A DNA stretch of 64,000 bases from Chrysomallon squamiferum (GCA_012295275.1 CM022672.1:11519904-11583903), one strand, 5' to 3'. Numbered from the stretch's first letter, positions 17,564 to 48,014 are shown. Translations and numbers: made by a program. The notes: generated by a model not told the origin, from the sequence alone.

Positions 17564-18738
17564 AAGGATAACTCTACTGATTCTTTGTAAAGTTAAAATT
17601 TACCGAGACAATTCTCTCTCTCTCTCTTCGAATGATGAGTAATAAATATGGAGGAAAAAGCATCGACATAAATACTATAACAGTAATAGAAGCAGATCCG
17701 GACTAGTCCAAAAAACACCCTTTGACAAGACATTAAGACCTCATAAGTTATAAAAATGTGTAAACCTTTTTCATTTTCTTCTGTACAATACAACATTTTA
17801 TACATTGAAGATACGGCCCTTTGCAACAACAAAAATATTCTATAATCAAGCGTGCCAGTGAAAACATTAGGGTATGATAGTGTCTAGGTTCGTCCAAAGC
17901 TGGCAACAGACCAGGCCAGATGGTAAACGAAAGCAGTAGTTCCAACAATTCATTAAATAAGTTTCTAATCAGTCTTAAATACATATGATTTATGAAGGGT
18001 ATATGCATGTACATGCAATACATATGATATACTGGCAAGTAACATAATTAATAAAACTGATTTCTAGCATTTGGAATTTTCCTCTTCTTCTTTTTCTTTT
18101 CTTCTTTTTTGAATCTGTATTTTTTTTTATAAATTTTCTTTAAAATATTAATATTCTGAGCTAAATATATAAACATAAATTAAGTTCGGGATTTGTTTTT
18201 CGCTATCCGACTTCAGAAAACATCACGTTAAGAATACAATTTATGACCCTGTTAAGCATCGGCAAACCAATATTTATATTACTAGATAAAACTTTAATTT
18301 ATCTGTATTTTGAACATAATAATTATAACACATTATAGTTGGCTAAGTTTTTTTTGTTTTGTTTAAATTAACAAAACTTTTCATTATATCGGAAACTTCA
18401 TTTAATTTAAGAAGTCCATATAGTCTGCACACTGTTCAAATTCATTACTGTAATTTATTAATAATTTTTATCTAAGATGACATTTCACTACTTCTTGCTG
18501 GGAAATTAAATATTGTAACCGCCTTGCTTAACGTAACAGGCATTAACATTTCAGAAATAATGAGAGAAAGTGGCCCACACGTCTGACACATGTATACATC
18601 ACACATCATAAAGACAAATACCCTTGTCAAATGCATCTTCCCGGTCGACAGTGAACCAACCTGCTGTTGTTTAGCCATGCCGCTAAAATTTTAACGTATT
18701 CGCGCTAGGAACGTGGGGGCAGCAATAGGTGGCCGAAA
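17560..18738. other. Divergent intergenic region, CCHCR1 and SRCR gene
   Basis: 1.18 kb separates the two start codons, so both promoters should lie here. The right end (about 18640-18738) is clearly richer in G+C than its surroundings. A 68-codon minus-strand open frame (18472-18678) has no family features and no visible downstream exon, so I do not call it a gene. Confidence 0.5.
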
Positions 18739-34748
<16,010 letters not shown>

Positions 34749-35484
34749 AACGAATTTTTGTTTTCCCCCTACGTTTTTGTTTGATCTTGTTTTATTTTGC
34801 TTTGTTGTTAGTTTGTAAGGGTTTTTTTTGTGTGTGTGTGTGTGTTTTTTAACATTTGTAACCCAAATACAAACTCTGTTTTTCGGAATATATGATCATT
34901 TATTTCTTAAATTAGTGAAGGCTAAACAACAGTGAGTTTTTGTCATGGGCGGATGCAGACGCTTTGGTTAAGGGGATAGAACGGTTTGTTCATGCAGGTG
35001 GAAAACAAGGACAAATTTCTTTTTTTTTTTTCTTTTTTTTTCCCTAATTTACCTCAATGCTTTACTGATAATTAGGGCGTGTACGAAAGGTTGAAATGCA
35101 GTTTTCCAAAATAAAATATAGCTTCAGTGTTGAAACTTTTTGTTTGTTAAACCATTAACGTGTTTGCTCGAATATACTTAACTGCAATACCATTAAATAA
35201 CTAAAAATGAATGTTCATATAAAAATGACTTATTTCAATTAATGCAAGGTCTGATTATCATTCTACGTCTATTGAAACTTTAGCCACACATTCTACTCTT
35301 GATTATCAGTGACGCTCTCCCAAACACACACACAGATGTGTATGTGTTTATGTAGGCATATATGTGTGTGTTTCTGTGTTTATACACACACACATATATA
35401 ATTTTATGTAATTTTTGAGACAGATTTTATGTTACCTGTACGCGTATTTTGTTTCGATATGACTATAAACAATAAACAATGGTT
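34749..35484. other. Convergent intergenic region
   Basis: Only 736 bp separate the SRCR stop (+) from the homeobox gene stop (-). AATAAA at 35471-35476 and 35508-35513 (+) would place the SRCR poly(A) site at or inside the last homeobox exon. The region also carries short GT/CA tracts. No gene is seen. Confidence 0.45.
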
Positions 35485-36569
35485 TTAAAATGACCATGAT
35501 TCCGTGAAATAAATTCTTGGTAAAGGATGTGTGCACGAAGTTAATTTGATGGATCTTGGAATATTGTTAACCATGATCTGTTTTTCTGAAGTTTTTCCTC
35601 CAAGAAGTGAAAAGTCGATCTGGTTTCGAAAACTGTATCGTAAATCATTTTTTCTCAAAGCTGCTGGAGTTTCTCGTTTCCATTTTGTCCTGAAAAACAA
35701 TTCGTCGGTATTAAAAACAGATTGTCTTTCCTTGTTTCATGGGAAAGAGAAACATTCAGATACACAGCGAATATAGACAAATTGATTTAATTATTATATT
35801 AACACAGCAGAAAATAACTGATTATTGGTTTCTTACTATGGTTATTATAATGACAAGAATTGAATATAGCAAAATAAACAAGTGAAAAGCGAATATAAAA
35901 CACCATACGTTTATATTTATTATATGTTTGTTGACTATAAATGCATTGCAAAGTAAGTAATTAAAACTGTAAATTCAAATAAATAAATAATACAAAAAAT
36001 AATAATAATAACAACAACAACAACGTTCAAAATTTAAGGAGTAACAACAAAAATATACGTCATGGGACAAAACTTGTAATATCTGTTTAGGGTTTAATAA
36101 ATTATTTTAATAAAATGTAATCATTAATATTTTTCCAATCGATTTTCTTAAAGCTTTTCAGACCCGGGTGTATCTTTTATTATTATTTTTGTTTTCTTTC
36201 CTTTACATATTTGTAGTATAAGTAAAGTATAAAACAAACTAATACCGTAACTGAATCCAGTGCATGACAGTCCGTTCAGCAAAAGTGTATCTGTCTTGTG
36301 GATGATTCGCCAATTTTGTGATGTAAAGAGGGAACTGTATTTAACACCATCGTAGGATTGCATTTAATGTTATACTGTTAACTCAGACATATGTTAATGA
36401 AAAATAAAATGTTTAAATTTTCAGAACGGTATATATCGCGTTAATCTGAAGAATGCCAACCACCTGACTCTTAAAATAACGATCGTTAAGAAACAAGTGC
36501 AGACTGATACCTTCCATTGTTCCATAGCAATTCGAACAAGTCAGCGTTTAACCAATGGAATGAAAATAT

Positions 36570-36627
<58 letters not shown>

Positions 36628-37367
36628 TATTATTATTATTGTTGTTGTTGTTATTATTATTATTATTATTATTTTTAATATAACATTATTAATTATTTTT
36701 AAAACTAAACTGCACTTTTATATATCATTTGTGGTATATTCTTTAAAAATAACCTATAAGAATAAAAAAAAATATATTAATAATAAAAACTGCTACTTAG
36801 GTTCATAAGATCACAATAATCCTTTATGGATTACATTTCCATCATTACACAACATTATTCTCTGTAAACACTCATCAAATACGGCTTCTAAGATTTTCAA
36901 AAGATAAGGGCTTCGCAACATTAAAATCCTGCCTTGATCTTATATAATGTGTATGTCTGAACTTACCTTCTGTTCTGGTACCATGTTTTTACTTGACTGT
37001 CACTAAGATTGAGAGACTGGGCAAGATGGCACCTGTCAGAAACACTGAGATATTTCTGATAAATGAATCTCAGTTCTAAAACTTGCAGCTGCTCACTGGT
37101 GAAGGCTGTGCGACGTCTGCGCTGAAGTCTGCTCGTTGAATTATGTTGTAGAGAACCTTTGTGGGAAACTGAAATAATTTCCTTACGTCGTGATTCACAA
37201 ATCCGAGAAACATCATCAGTCAAAAATTGATTCTTCAGAGTCTTTTCTCCATCGTTGCTCGTGTATTCGTCTGTATCCAACTGTTTTTCATATTTGGTTA
37301 ATTTATCTGTCGTGGAGTTAACTGTACTCAGTATATTTTCAATAAGAAAAGAACTTTTGTTTGCCAT
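35485..37367 (-). CDS. Bar-type (ANTP/NKL class) homeobox transcription factor
   Basis: Two exons, 36967-37367 and 35485-35689, give 201 residues; the junction AG|G is phase 2 within the codon for homeodomain Arg53. The homeodomain spans about residues 82-141: RRRRTAFT at the arm, [10 protein letters not shown] in helix 1-2, [17 protein letters not shown] in helix 3, then TKWKRET. Gln50 and Asn51 are present. Tyr49 (WYQNRR) together with TKWKR is a Bar/Barx signature as I recall it; helix 1 ([12 protein letters not shown]) is divergent. Outside the homeodomain I see no engrailed-type repressor motif. The start is the first ATG of the frame, in AAAAATGGC. An orthologue of BARHL, or a fast-evolving tandem relative, are both possible. 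The neighbour CFAP77 also lies beside BARHL1 in human, as I remember. Confidence 0.87.
36566..36672. repeat. (ATT)n/(GTT)n tract in the homeobox intron
   Basis: Trinucleotide array with one ACT and several GTT interruptions, within the single 1.3-kb intron of the homeobox gene. Confidence 0.9.
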
Positions 37368-38111
37368 TTTTTATTTTTAAGGCTGTGATATTTCAAAATA
37401 TGATTTCACAAATTTGAGATTATCATCGACAAAACCAAACTGTTACTCAATCATTACAAATTTTACGAGATATATCTCCAGAATCACATTTTAAAATCTT
37501 TTAAAAATTGTGTATAATTTCAAATATTTGTTAAAACTGATGTATAACTTCATTAAAGCCTTATATAAAACAAGGAATATTTAATCCACAATCTTCATTT
37601 ACGTTCAGCAGTGATTTTGAAAACCCATGTCTATGTTTCGCAGAGAAACACAAAGCTGCAGTCTTCCAAACTCCTAACTCTTTAGTGACAGTTGCTATTT
37701 CATTCACTTTTCGTTACTCATAGATGATATTTCCATCTCAGTGGACACGACAGTAAATGTATCAGTATTTCCGTTTAGAAATAATTCTACAGACTTTAGT
37801 CATAAATTGAGAAATAAATGACAAAATTGTTAAGATAAGATTCATTTATTGTTTATAAATGAACAAGAATTGCGGTATAAATTACTTCGACTGAAAGAAA
37901 ATGCTCCTGGATTTCTATATATCTTTCATTTTAATATCACAATGAACACAGTTTCAGCGCTTATCATTGTTTAAAATAATGTACAAATATTCAGTACCAG
38001 AACTAAATAAATCTATATTATAGATTAAAAACAGATGTAAATAAATCATATAACAAATGATGTTAATGTGTGGTATATGTTGATTTGCCAACAGACACCT
38101 ACATCCATATT

Positions 38112-38195
<84 letters not shown>

Positions 38196-39611
38196 ATATG
38201 TGTGTGTTATTACTGTTTCATAACTATTAAACAAAAACTATCACCACTATACCTATCATATTCGTGATTATCATCACCATCATGGACTAATAACCGCGAT
38301 GACCGTATTTTATCAACAAACAGCGATGTAGAAAATGATATATAATACCTTCAAACTGCTTGTAACTGAAAATACTCTAAAAGAACATTTACGAAGGTTT
38401 AAGGACAATTAACGCAGATAATTATTTACTTCATGGTTGATTTCGCACATGTACTGGTCAGACAGACTGCAAGCCACCGAGACTAATTAAATAATATATC
38501 GCTTAACTTGAACCGTAAATGAAACTTTTTACTGTATATATAGTAATACAAAAGGAAAAAAAAAAAAAAAAAAAAAAAGACAAGGCTTTATTATACTGAA
38601 CTAAAAAAGAAATTATATACTGATTTAAAAAAAAAAAAAAAAAAAAAAAATAAATTTCATATTTATTTTTCTGCAAGGTGCAAGGAACCAAAATCATTTT
38701 TTTTTTTTTTTTGGTTATAGCTAACTAGTTATCGAACAGACAAGCACATTACAATTTTTTTTTATTTAAAAGGATGAATCCATTATACTGGTCAGACGTC
38801 CTGCTTTTGAGCACCATGTCCTCCGTTTTGAGCCACCTCAAGGATGGCCTAAATTTGTCTCTTTTTTAGGGGGACGGGGGGGGCTGTCTAAAAAGTAATA
38901 GGTAAACTATTTCATGTAAATATATGATAAAACCGCATTTTTCGCTATTACTTCCATTAGTCTGTAAAGTAAATTGATTTGGTTAGCAAACAGTATGATA
39001 TTCCAGCTAGAGTAAAAAGGAATATTAATTTCTTTCAGTTCTTTACTGATACAGTATGAATGCATTCATCATGTGTGTAATATATATAGTGCCTTTAAAA
39101 ATTTTAGAAATTTTAGAAAACAACAAAACAGCCTTCTTTACATTATAGTGATATTTGACAAATCATCACTTCTAAGTATATTTTCTATGTTTTATATTTC
39201 AACTCATCATTAAACATGTTTAATTTAGGTTAAAAATAAGTGTGACAAAATTTTAAAAAATATCCTTCCTTTTGGAAATATGGAAATCGCCACCCAAGTG
39301 TCCATCGTAATTTCAGTTCAACCTTCTTAGCCATTGCCGAAAACTCTATCAGCCAGCACTGGAATCTAATGTATGAGGAATTTAATTTTAAAAGAATCTT
39401 GCATACTACTGAGTAAAGATATTACGTTCACAAGTCGTTATGTTTCTCCTCCAAATAAAAAAATAAAAAAATATAATAATAATAAAAAAATAATTGAATA
39501 GAAAAAGAAAAAGAAAAAAAAAATAAAAAAAAAAAAATGGAATCTTTACGATAGCATAAATCTTTGCAGATTAGTTATGTTCTCTGACGGGATTTTTGTA
39601 CATGGGTGTCT

Positions 39612-39654
<43 letters not shown>

Positions 39655-40315
39655 GATTTTATCTGTGTATATATGTAAATAAATGCTCAGTCAAAGCGCT
39701 GGAAGTAGTGTTTTTTTGTTTTTTTTTAATGAATTAAACATTAAAAGTTTGCTTTATAATCTGATGGAAATAACTACAATTATTTAGGCAGTGGTTATAG
39801 AACTTCATATATTAAAACGATATATAGCGTTTTATAGCATTTTTATTACATATATTAATAAGAGAAATATTACAGGCTATGGTTAGTTTATTATTCATTA
39901 CACAGATACGGCGCTTTGAGAGAATGGCATATCAAAATATATGGGCGTGGTTGTCGCAAACTTAGATATTTCTTTTTCTTTACAAATTAACGCAGTGAAG
40001 AATATATTCAATGATATATAGACATAACAAATACGAAATATCGATAACAAATAAAATAAATACGCTAACTATAAAAGTATAAGCAAAGAGTATTTGTACA
40101 GGTATTCGGAAAGTGGTACTTGACAATCGATACTGAATAGTTACAAATGGATTACGTCCCTTCCTTTGAAACTCTTTCGAGCGTAAGAAATAAAACCGGT
40201 GTCGTCCTGGAGACCAACAACAGTATTGGGCTATACAGCACTACAGTATTCAGAGACAAAACATTAGACATTACTGTTTTATTTAGGAGGCGGTCATTAA
40301 TTCTTTACTACAATC
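37368..40315. other. Divergent intergenic region, homeobox gene and CFAP77
   Basis: 2.9 kb without a supportable gene. It should hold both promoters. Visible repeats are (TC)n at 38114-38193, A runs at 38560-38650 and (GT)n at about 39617-39652. A plus-strand open frame (40147-40338) overlaps CFAP77 exon 1 in another frame and has no family features. Confidence 0.55.
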
Positions 40316-40609
40316 ATGACATCTGCCGCTGCATTTAGAAAGAAAGAGGTGCCTTTTATGCACACGGCTACTGGTTTCTTGGGTGAAAAACGTGATACCA
40401 TGCTTCAGAATGAACTTCTGTTGAGGGTAAGTCATAAGAAAACTATTTTTTAAATTAATATTTTAAAATTACTATTTATATTTTTAAAAATACTGCTTAA
40501 TGAAAAACTAATAAAAGAAAAAGTAATAAAACCTTCATTATAACTTTTGCAGACTGTTCAAAACGAAAACAAATACTACTACTACTACAACTACAACTAC
40601 TACAACTGC

Positions 40610-40641
<32 letters not shown>

Positions 40642-41396
40642 GAATTAAATATAAGAAGCAGAAAAGATTAATTAGTCCATACACTATGGGCCTTATTGTT
40701 AAAGATAATTAATACAAAGTTTATTTAGAGCAGCTTGTCATTATTCTGTTTACAACAATCTTGACATTGGTTGGTGCATTTAGAAAGAAAAAAGAATATA
40801 TATATATATATTATAACAATCTTCTGTTACTGTTGTTTTGATTTTTTAAAATTAATTATCTATTTTAAAATATATAAATTGTTTGTGTTTATTTTTTATT
40901 AATTTTCCTATTTTCTATTAAAACACTTTTGGGAATACTCTTAGTTACATTGACATTTTACAGGATATTTTTCTTTTCAGCCTAAGTTAGGTGAACCTAG
41001 AAGCAGAGGTCTAATAATTCCAGGAGAAGGTTTTATTTATGGTGTATCAACTGATTCACATGGCAATACAGCAGCTGAAGGTATTTAAGAAAACAATTTT
41101 TTTTTTAAATCACAGACCCCCCCCCAAAAAAAAAAAACAAGTACAATTGCTTTCTGCACACATAAAATATTCAACTTTATTAGATTTTAAATATATTATT
41201 CTGTAACATGGTCATTTAAAAATAAAAACCTGTATATCACACAAACAACTTTTTTTCACATTTGTTAAAGCAGCTAAAAGAAAGTCAGTGAAGTATTAAT
41301 AAAATTTTACTTTTGCTGTTCAATTTTTTTTTTCTACTTTAAATTTACAAATAAAGCTGTAAATATAAATTGATGATTGTTCTCTTCTTGCATATC

Positions 41397-41463
<67 letters not shown>

Positions 41464-44400
41464 ATGTGTATACATGTGTATACACACACACAAACAAAAA
41501 CAAAACTTTTATTTTTTTTTCTTATAAAACAGCCCTGAGGGGCTGGCCTGGCTTACCTCCTCTGACCCTGCCCCACAATCTGAGAGTGAAGACACCAGAC
41601 CGAGATTTCATGACCCTGAATCGTGATGCAGTGCATGCAGGTCTCGTAACAGCTCCAGAACATTACGTATACAGAGCAACTCATGATGTACGCTGTAAAG
41701 TAAATGAACCTCGGCCAGAAAAAGAAGCATCAAAGCTTTACACTCAAGTTTATGGAATGCCAACCAGGTGAACATCACAGTTGTATTGATAATATCTTGT
41801 TACAATCATAGTATTTGATTTTTATAACCATCACTTTGACTCTAATAACAGTGATATTGTACTGTTATAATATTTTCTTAATATTCCACTTGTATAATGA
41901 TAACATTTGACTGTTATAATTATAACATTCAACTGTCATAACAAAAATATTTGACTTTTATAATCATAATATTTGATAGTTATAATCATAGTATTCAGCT
42001 TTTACAGCCATAATATATGATTGGTTTTAATCATATTTGACTACTGTAACCATAATTTGACTGTTATAACCACAATTTGACTATTATAACCATAATATTA
42101 AACTGTTATAACACAATATTTGAGTAATAAATATATGCATTAATATATAACAGATTTGACTGATTATAAAACTCAGTAGTTACACATCATGTCGACTATA
42201 TCAGTCAATGAAGATAAACATATGTATTTTTGTTTCTCTGCAGGCCATCAACTCCCATTTTTGACATCCTAGAGCATAAGTTCCAGGAACGCTGGCTTCA
42301 TCAACGCCGACAACAAGAACTTGCATCCTTAAATATGCAAAAAAAGGTAGGCCAACAAACTTTAATAAAAAGAAATTCATTTTCAAAAACTTTATAATTA
42401 TCAAAAAAAGGTATTCGTAACATCTAAAAAAAATAATAATAATAATTTCTGTAATGTAAAATGTGTAAAAATGTTTTAAATCATTTCAAATTTTATCAAA
42501 ATGCATACTATTAAAATAAATACATTGTGAATATATATAATAACAAATTAAATATTGCGATGCTTTGATTTGAGATGGAAAGATGTTTTCAACTGAAGGA
42601 ATTTAAATGACATCTTAAAAGATTAAAAAAAGATGTTTAGAAATACAAGTTTGCAATATTTTTGCTTAGAAATGCAAACCTGTGTGTATTATTTCCACAT
42701 ATAAACTGTACAAGCACAAAATATTTTGTATCTTTGGAACAGAAAAATAACATCAAAGAATTTATATTTATATTTTTTAAATGAAATGTGTGCCATTGAT
42801 TTAAATTATTACATTACACCCAGTAATCATCACATCTAAATTATTGATTGTTTGTTGAAATACTTCATTTCCAAAAATGTAAATAAATTTTTGATGTATA
42901 TTTATATTTCTCATTTATTAATTTTAATTGCGAAATTATATTTGTTTAGGGTTAAACAATCATTCAATAATATAAAATATTTCAGGTCTGAATTATTTTT
43001 CAAAAATAAACTGAATGGTAATAATAATTAGAATAATTTCAATACAAAAGCAAATTTGAATTATGGAACAGATATCTCAGTTTGCAACAGCGTCTTCTTT
43101 ATAGTTTTTAAATGTATATATATACATTTTGTGTATTAATAGTAATGATTTCTAATAGGAAAGGCCACATACTGATGGATGTATAAATGTAAGTTGATTA
43201 AAAGCACCAGTATATTATACTATATGAACATCATTGGCTTCACTTTCAACCCAGCTTGCTTATATCAGCTAAACTAATCATGTATGTTTTTCACTCATCG
43301 ATTATTTTTTCTATCATCAAGGGCAATTCACTCTACTGATTGGAAAATTTTGATTGCTCTTTTTCTGCCATCTAAGATATGACAATTAGCTATTTACTGT
43401 TTCTGTGATTATTCTACAAAGGATTATAACTTGGGATTCTGCCTGTCTCCCATTGTACCTTGTTACTGAAGTTGTTTTGTAATACAATAATTAAATGTTT
43501 TTTTTTTTTTTTTTTTGGGGGGTTCTTCTCTGTATAAAATATGTGATATTTGGTGTATAATAGACCATATAATGTATTTCTAGGTCTTAATCTTTTCGTA
43601 TTATGCATATGATTTACAGCATCTGATTTTATATAGTGTATTTGTTTTCTCCACATTCAAGCTGTTTTGTGAGATAATTTTTATAAACCTAAGTTTTGGG
43701 AGATTTGTTTGTGTAGTACATGAAGTAAACTGTACATTTTATATAAATGTAAATTATTAGTAACACTTTCATTTACAATAAATAATAATATTAAGATGTG
43801 AACTTTCACACATTATCACCTTTATTGGCCACTGCTTGAACCACTAACAATTATGCTGATTAGTTTAACATGGAATTGTTTCCTAACTAATTATTATTTA
43901 ATGTAATCAAGTTTCTTTGTGGAATATATTATTTTAGACTAATTCAGACGACAACAACAACAAAAAATAAAAATAAAATAAAACAACAATAGATCTGAAA
44001 ATAAATTTTTAAATAAATCTTTGTCACCAGACAAAAATATATGAATATAATCTTTGTTTCTTTTTAATATTTTCACTTTCAACCAATAATAAATTAATTT
44101 ACTTATTCTGGTGATTCCAATTCTGGACTCAGCTTATGCATCTGGTGAAGGTATCTTCTCTGTAAACATGATAATATATTTATATATCAGATTATAACAA
44201 TGTATAATTTAATGATATTTTTTATTAATAAAAACAACACCATATTTCTGGATACAGAGAAATTTGTACTGAAAATCAATAGTACAAATCTAATGAACAA
44301 GAAAGTTGTTTTATTAAACAATATTATATAAATAAAATTCATATTATATTATTCAGCTACCTTAGTTTAAAAAAAGAATAATTAAATGTTTCAATATAAT

Positions 44401-45187
44401 GAAATATTTATAATTATAAAATGCTGATTTTATTATTGATGGTTTTTATACTTAGGAAATCAAATATTTCTGCATTCTAACTTGAAGAGTTTTATCAAAT
44501 AGTATTTATTGTTTTATTATTTTATTATTTATTTATTTATTATCTTATTTATTATTATTATTAATATTAGTATTATGCTGAATTGGATATCAACTGTCTG
44601 CATATTTTTTTTAAATTATAATTATTATTACTGGTACTGTTTTCTTTTTTTCTTTTTTTTAAAAATTTTTTTTAATTGTTTTTAATTTTTAATTTTCTTT
44701 TTATTTAACAAAACCAAAACAATTATTTCTGTATTCTAGCTATCATAAGCTATTCACATCATTTATTTGTGCTAATACATGGTCACAATTACTACCACTT
44801 AATTATTTCATGTATTGTTTTCACAGCAAAAAGAATGTCGAGGTTATGTTACAAGGACAGCACTGTTGAGAACATACCAGAATCCAGTTGACCCTGCCCC
44901 TCTCTGGAAAATGCCTAAGTTTGCTGATCCTGTAAGAACTGAATGAAAATATTATTATAAAACTAAATGAGGTCCAAATTCTGATAAAGTATTATTATAT
45001 GCCAAGTGAAATCAAATTTTGGATTTAAAAAATAATAATTCTTTCAGATTATAAAGACATTGATCTCTAGTTTATATTGTCTATTTAATTTGAATGCAGG
45101 ACATGAACTTAAAGTTTTATATTATTTTCAGTCTAACAGTTCAGAAATTTTAATTTTCACTTTCAATATTTTTTATTTTATAATTAT

Positions 45188-45218
<31 letters not shown>

Positions 45219-45649
45219 TTTTTTTCTTTTTTTAAATGAAGTTTAATTAGCATAAGGAGATATAAATTCAGTTTCAGAAATAATAATATTACAACCTGAA
45301 TTTTTATTTGAATGTAGTTCCTATTTTTTTTCTTTATCAAAGATGATGACTGCAGGAGCTAACTGCACTTTATATATATATATATATAAATTTATGAAAT
45401 TCACCATAAAATTTAATTTAAATGATAATTCTTTCATTGTGAAAACAATAATTGTTGCAGTCTCAAACTGATGCTTGTTTCTAAATGTATTACTAAAGAC
45501 TTTGTATATTAATTTTGCAGGCAAAAGCACACCTTCAAACATTCAGGAGAACAAAAGCAAAGAAAGAAGCATTTGAACATTTCCAGACTGATAAAATATC
45601 CCGAAGAGGAGACATAGGTCAAGGAGTTTACAGATCTGCAGTCAACTGA
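40316..45649 (+). CDS. CFAP77: CFAP77, cilia- and flagella-associated protein 77
   Basis: CFAP77 is an axonemal doublet-microtubule protein, reported at the outer junction that joins the B-tubule to the A-tubule. Six exons, 40316-40426, 40981-41080, 41533-41767, 42244-42346, 44827-44931 and 45521-45649, total 261 codons (260 residues). An in-frame TAA lies 16 nt upstream of the ATG, so this is the first start. Recognisable family blocks: GEKRDTMLQNELLLRPKLG, RSRGLIIPGEGFIYG, ALRGWPGLPP, FMTLNRDAVHAGLVTA, GMPTRPSTPIFDILEHKFQ, TRTALLRTYQ and LWKMPKF. The C-terminus is basic and ends RSAVN. Human CFAP77 is somewhat longer at the N-terminus. The assignment rests on remembered family sequence, but many short blocks agree in order. 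Confidence 0.83.
41400..41461. repeat. (GT)n microsatellite
   Basis: About 30 GT units in CFAP77 intron 2, ending about 70 bp before the exon-3 acceptor. Confidence 0.95.
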
Positions 45650-45725
45650 GTACAGCCATTAAAACCAAGTTTATATTTCTGAAAATTTCAAACAGTATTC
45701 TTTCTTATTCCATATGCTGATCTTC

Positions 45726-45760
<35 letters not shown>

Positions 45761-47033
45761 ATGTTGTTGTTTTACCATGTGTTGTTGGAATTCTATGCAG
45801 ACTATTTTGTTTAGCTGGTATTTTTTTTTTGTTGTTATCGATTTTTGAATTACTTTCAGTATTAATAAGCAAGACATGTCAGCTTGTGTTTTCATATTAT
45901 TTTTTTTATTTATTATTATTTATTTTTATTATTGTTATTATTGTTTATATGTTTTTAAAATTATTTTATTATTATTTATTTTATTTTTTGTGCCTACATT
46001 CATTTGGAGCCTTCACATTAACAAATATGTGCATTTCAGAGGTTTTGAAAAATGATGATCAACCTAATAGAAAACAGTATTTTGATTAATGTCATAGGGG
46101 AAGAGACTTTTAATATTATTATTTATTTCCTAATTAATTGTATTTCAAAAATATTTCACAATATTGTAGACATGTCATATCCTAATTGATAGCTGCTGAA
46201 TCAAATGTATACTTTATGAATCCCAAATGTTGCAAGTTATATATGTAACATGTGTGTACACATTTCATGTACCTAGAAAAATTGGTATGATCATAAACCT
46301 TTTTATTTTTTTAACCTTTTAACTATGAAAACATCATTTAATACTAATTTTTGTTTTATGGGAACTTGTTAAATAAAATAATATAATAGAAATCATATTT
46401 TTCATAAGCACACTGACTTAAAGAATTCAGCTAATATTATGTAAAACTGTACATTTCTGATTATGAAACATTTCAGTTAACAGAACAAATTATTTGATAA
46501 ATGCTTTAATTTGTTTACATGATTTTAATATTTTCTTTATAACTACATGTACATATCTTCAGGATATATTTATTATTATAAACTAGTGTGTCCATTTTAA
46601 AACTGATCTAGTCTTACAGTATATTAAAACAATTAGAAAATTATATTTGAGATTTTATATATATATAATATTTTTATTTTATTTTTAGAGGATAAAATGT
46701 CTCCCATTTTTATTTTTGTGCAAGGGTACATTTTATTATGTTAAAACTTATAAAAATTATATTTATATAGAATATATATCATAATAATTTTTAATTTATC
46801 CAGCATTTTATATCTTATTATTAAAATAGAAGTGTGTTATCCTTGTTTCAAGGATTGCTTTTTAAAATTATATTTAGTATTTGATATTATATTAAGGATA
46901 CTCTATCTGGTAAATTACAAATTTTATTCATATGCAGATAGTTGCATAATAACATTACATCCACCCTTTATTTTGTAATTTTGATGTTAAAAAAAAAAAA
47001 AAAAAAAAAAATAAAAAAAAAAAAATTAAAAAA

Positions 47034-47081
<48 letters not shown>

Positions 47082-47980
47082 AATAAATAAATAAAAGATA
47101 ATTTCCAAAGTACTGCTTGGTTTCCTACATTACATACGCAGCTGAATATGACAACCATTTGTTCTTTTTGGATTGTGTTCACTGATAGGAAAATACATAT
47201 AAATATAATGGTTTTATTATCATTATATTGATTAATTAACACGGAATTGATGTAAATATATGAGTTCAGTCTAAAATGGTGTGATGGATAATAGGTTTTT
47301 TAATCTGTTGAGATGTAAAAAACTGATATAATGAAAAAAAAAAAAAAATTTTAATTTAATTATTATTATCTTTTTTTTTTAATTTTTCGTTGTGGTGTTG
47401 AAGTGTAGCAATACTTTATATGTTGGAATATATCTAATGTTTTAATTTTCTGTGGTGATAAACCTTTAATAAGGCTTTATCCATAAAGGCTGTGATAAAA
47501 TGTTGTGAGAATTTGTAAATATTATTCAAGGTGATAAGAACAGATGGTTGTTTGAAGATTCAATGGTCAGTGAGATCAAAAAGTTTTTTTCATAGGTTTG
47601 TTTCATTTATGTTTAACTCCTCAAATTATTATTTTTTTTAATGAAAAAATTTAAGAAAAATTATAAAAATAAAAATAAATACATGTGAAGGTATCTGTAG
47701 ATATTAATTTTTTTTATCTTGCCATATCTGGTTAACACTTTCCTATTTAGAATGCTTGTAGAAGAAGAGAAAATCAAAAGTGTTAGTTTGTAGACTTAGA
47801 TGTACAAAATTGTTAATACAGGCTCACTAGAAAGTTTTGTTTTTATATCAATTAGTATACACACACATATATATATATATTTACATTGTCATACACTTTT
47901 TAAATTATTCATTGGAGTGAATAAATGTTATTTGTCCTGTGTATTGCTTTTTTTAAATTTTATTTAATACTCATGTATAA

Positions 47981-48014
<34 letters not shown>

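Noticed and set aside
18472-18678. 68-codon minus-strand open frame (MAKQQQVGSL...) between CCHCR1 and the SRCR gene
   Set aside because: No domain, no supported neighbouring exon, low-complexity-free but family-free sequence; likely chance in promoter DNA.
39949-39961. GGTTGTCGCAAAC as an RFX X-box for the ciliary gene CFAP77
   Set aside because: The second half-site departs from the X-box consensus at more than one key position; too weak to call.
40147-40338. 63-codon plus-strand frame starting upstream of CFAP77
   Set aside because: It overlaps CFAP77 exon 1 in a different frame and has no recognisable features; the CFAP77 frame has an upstream stop and clear homology.
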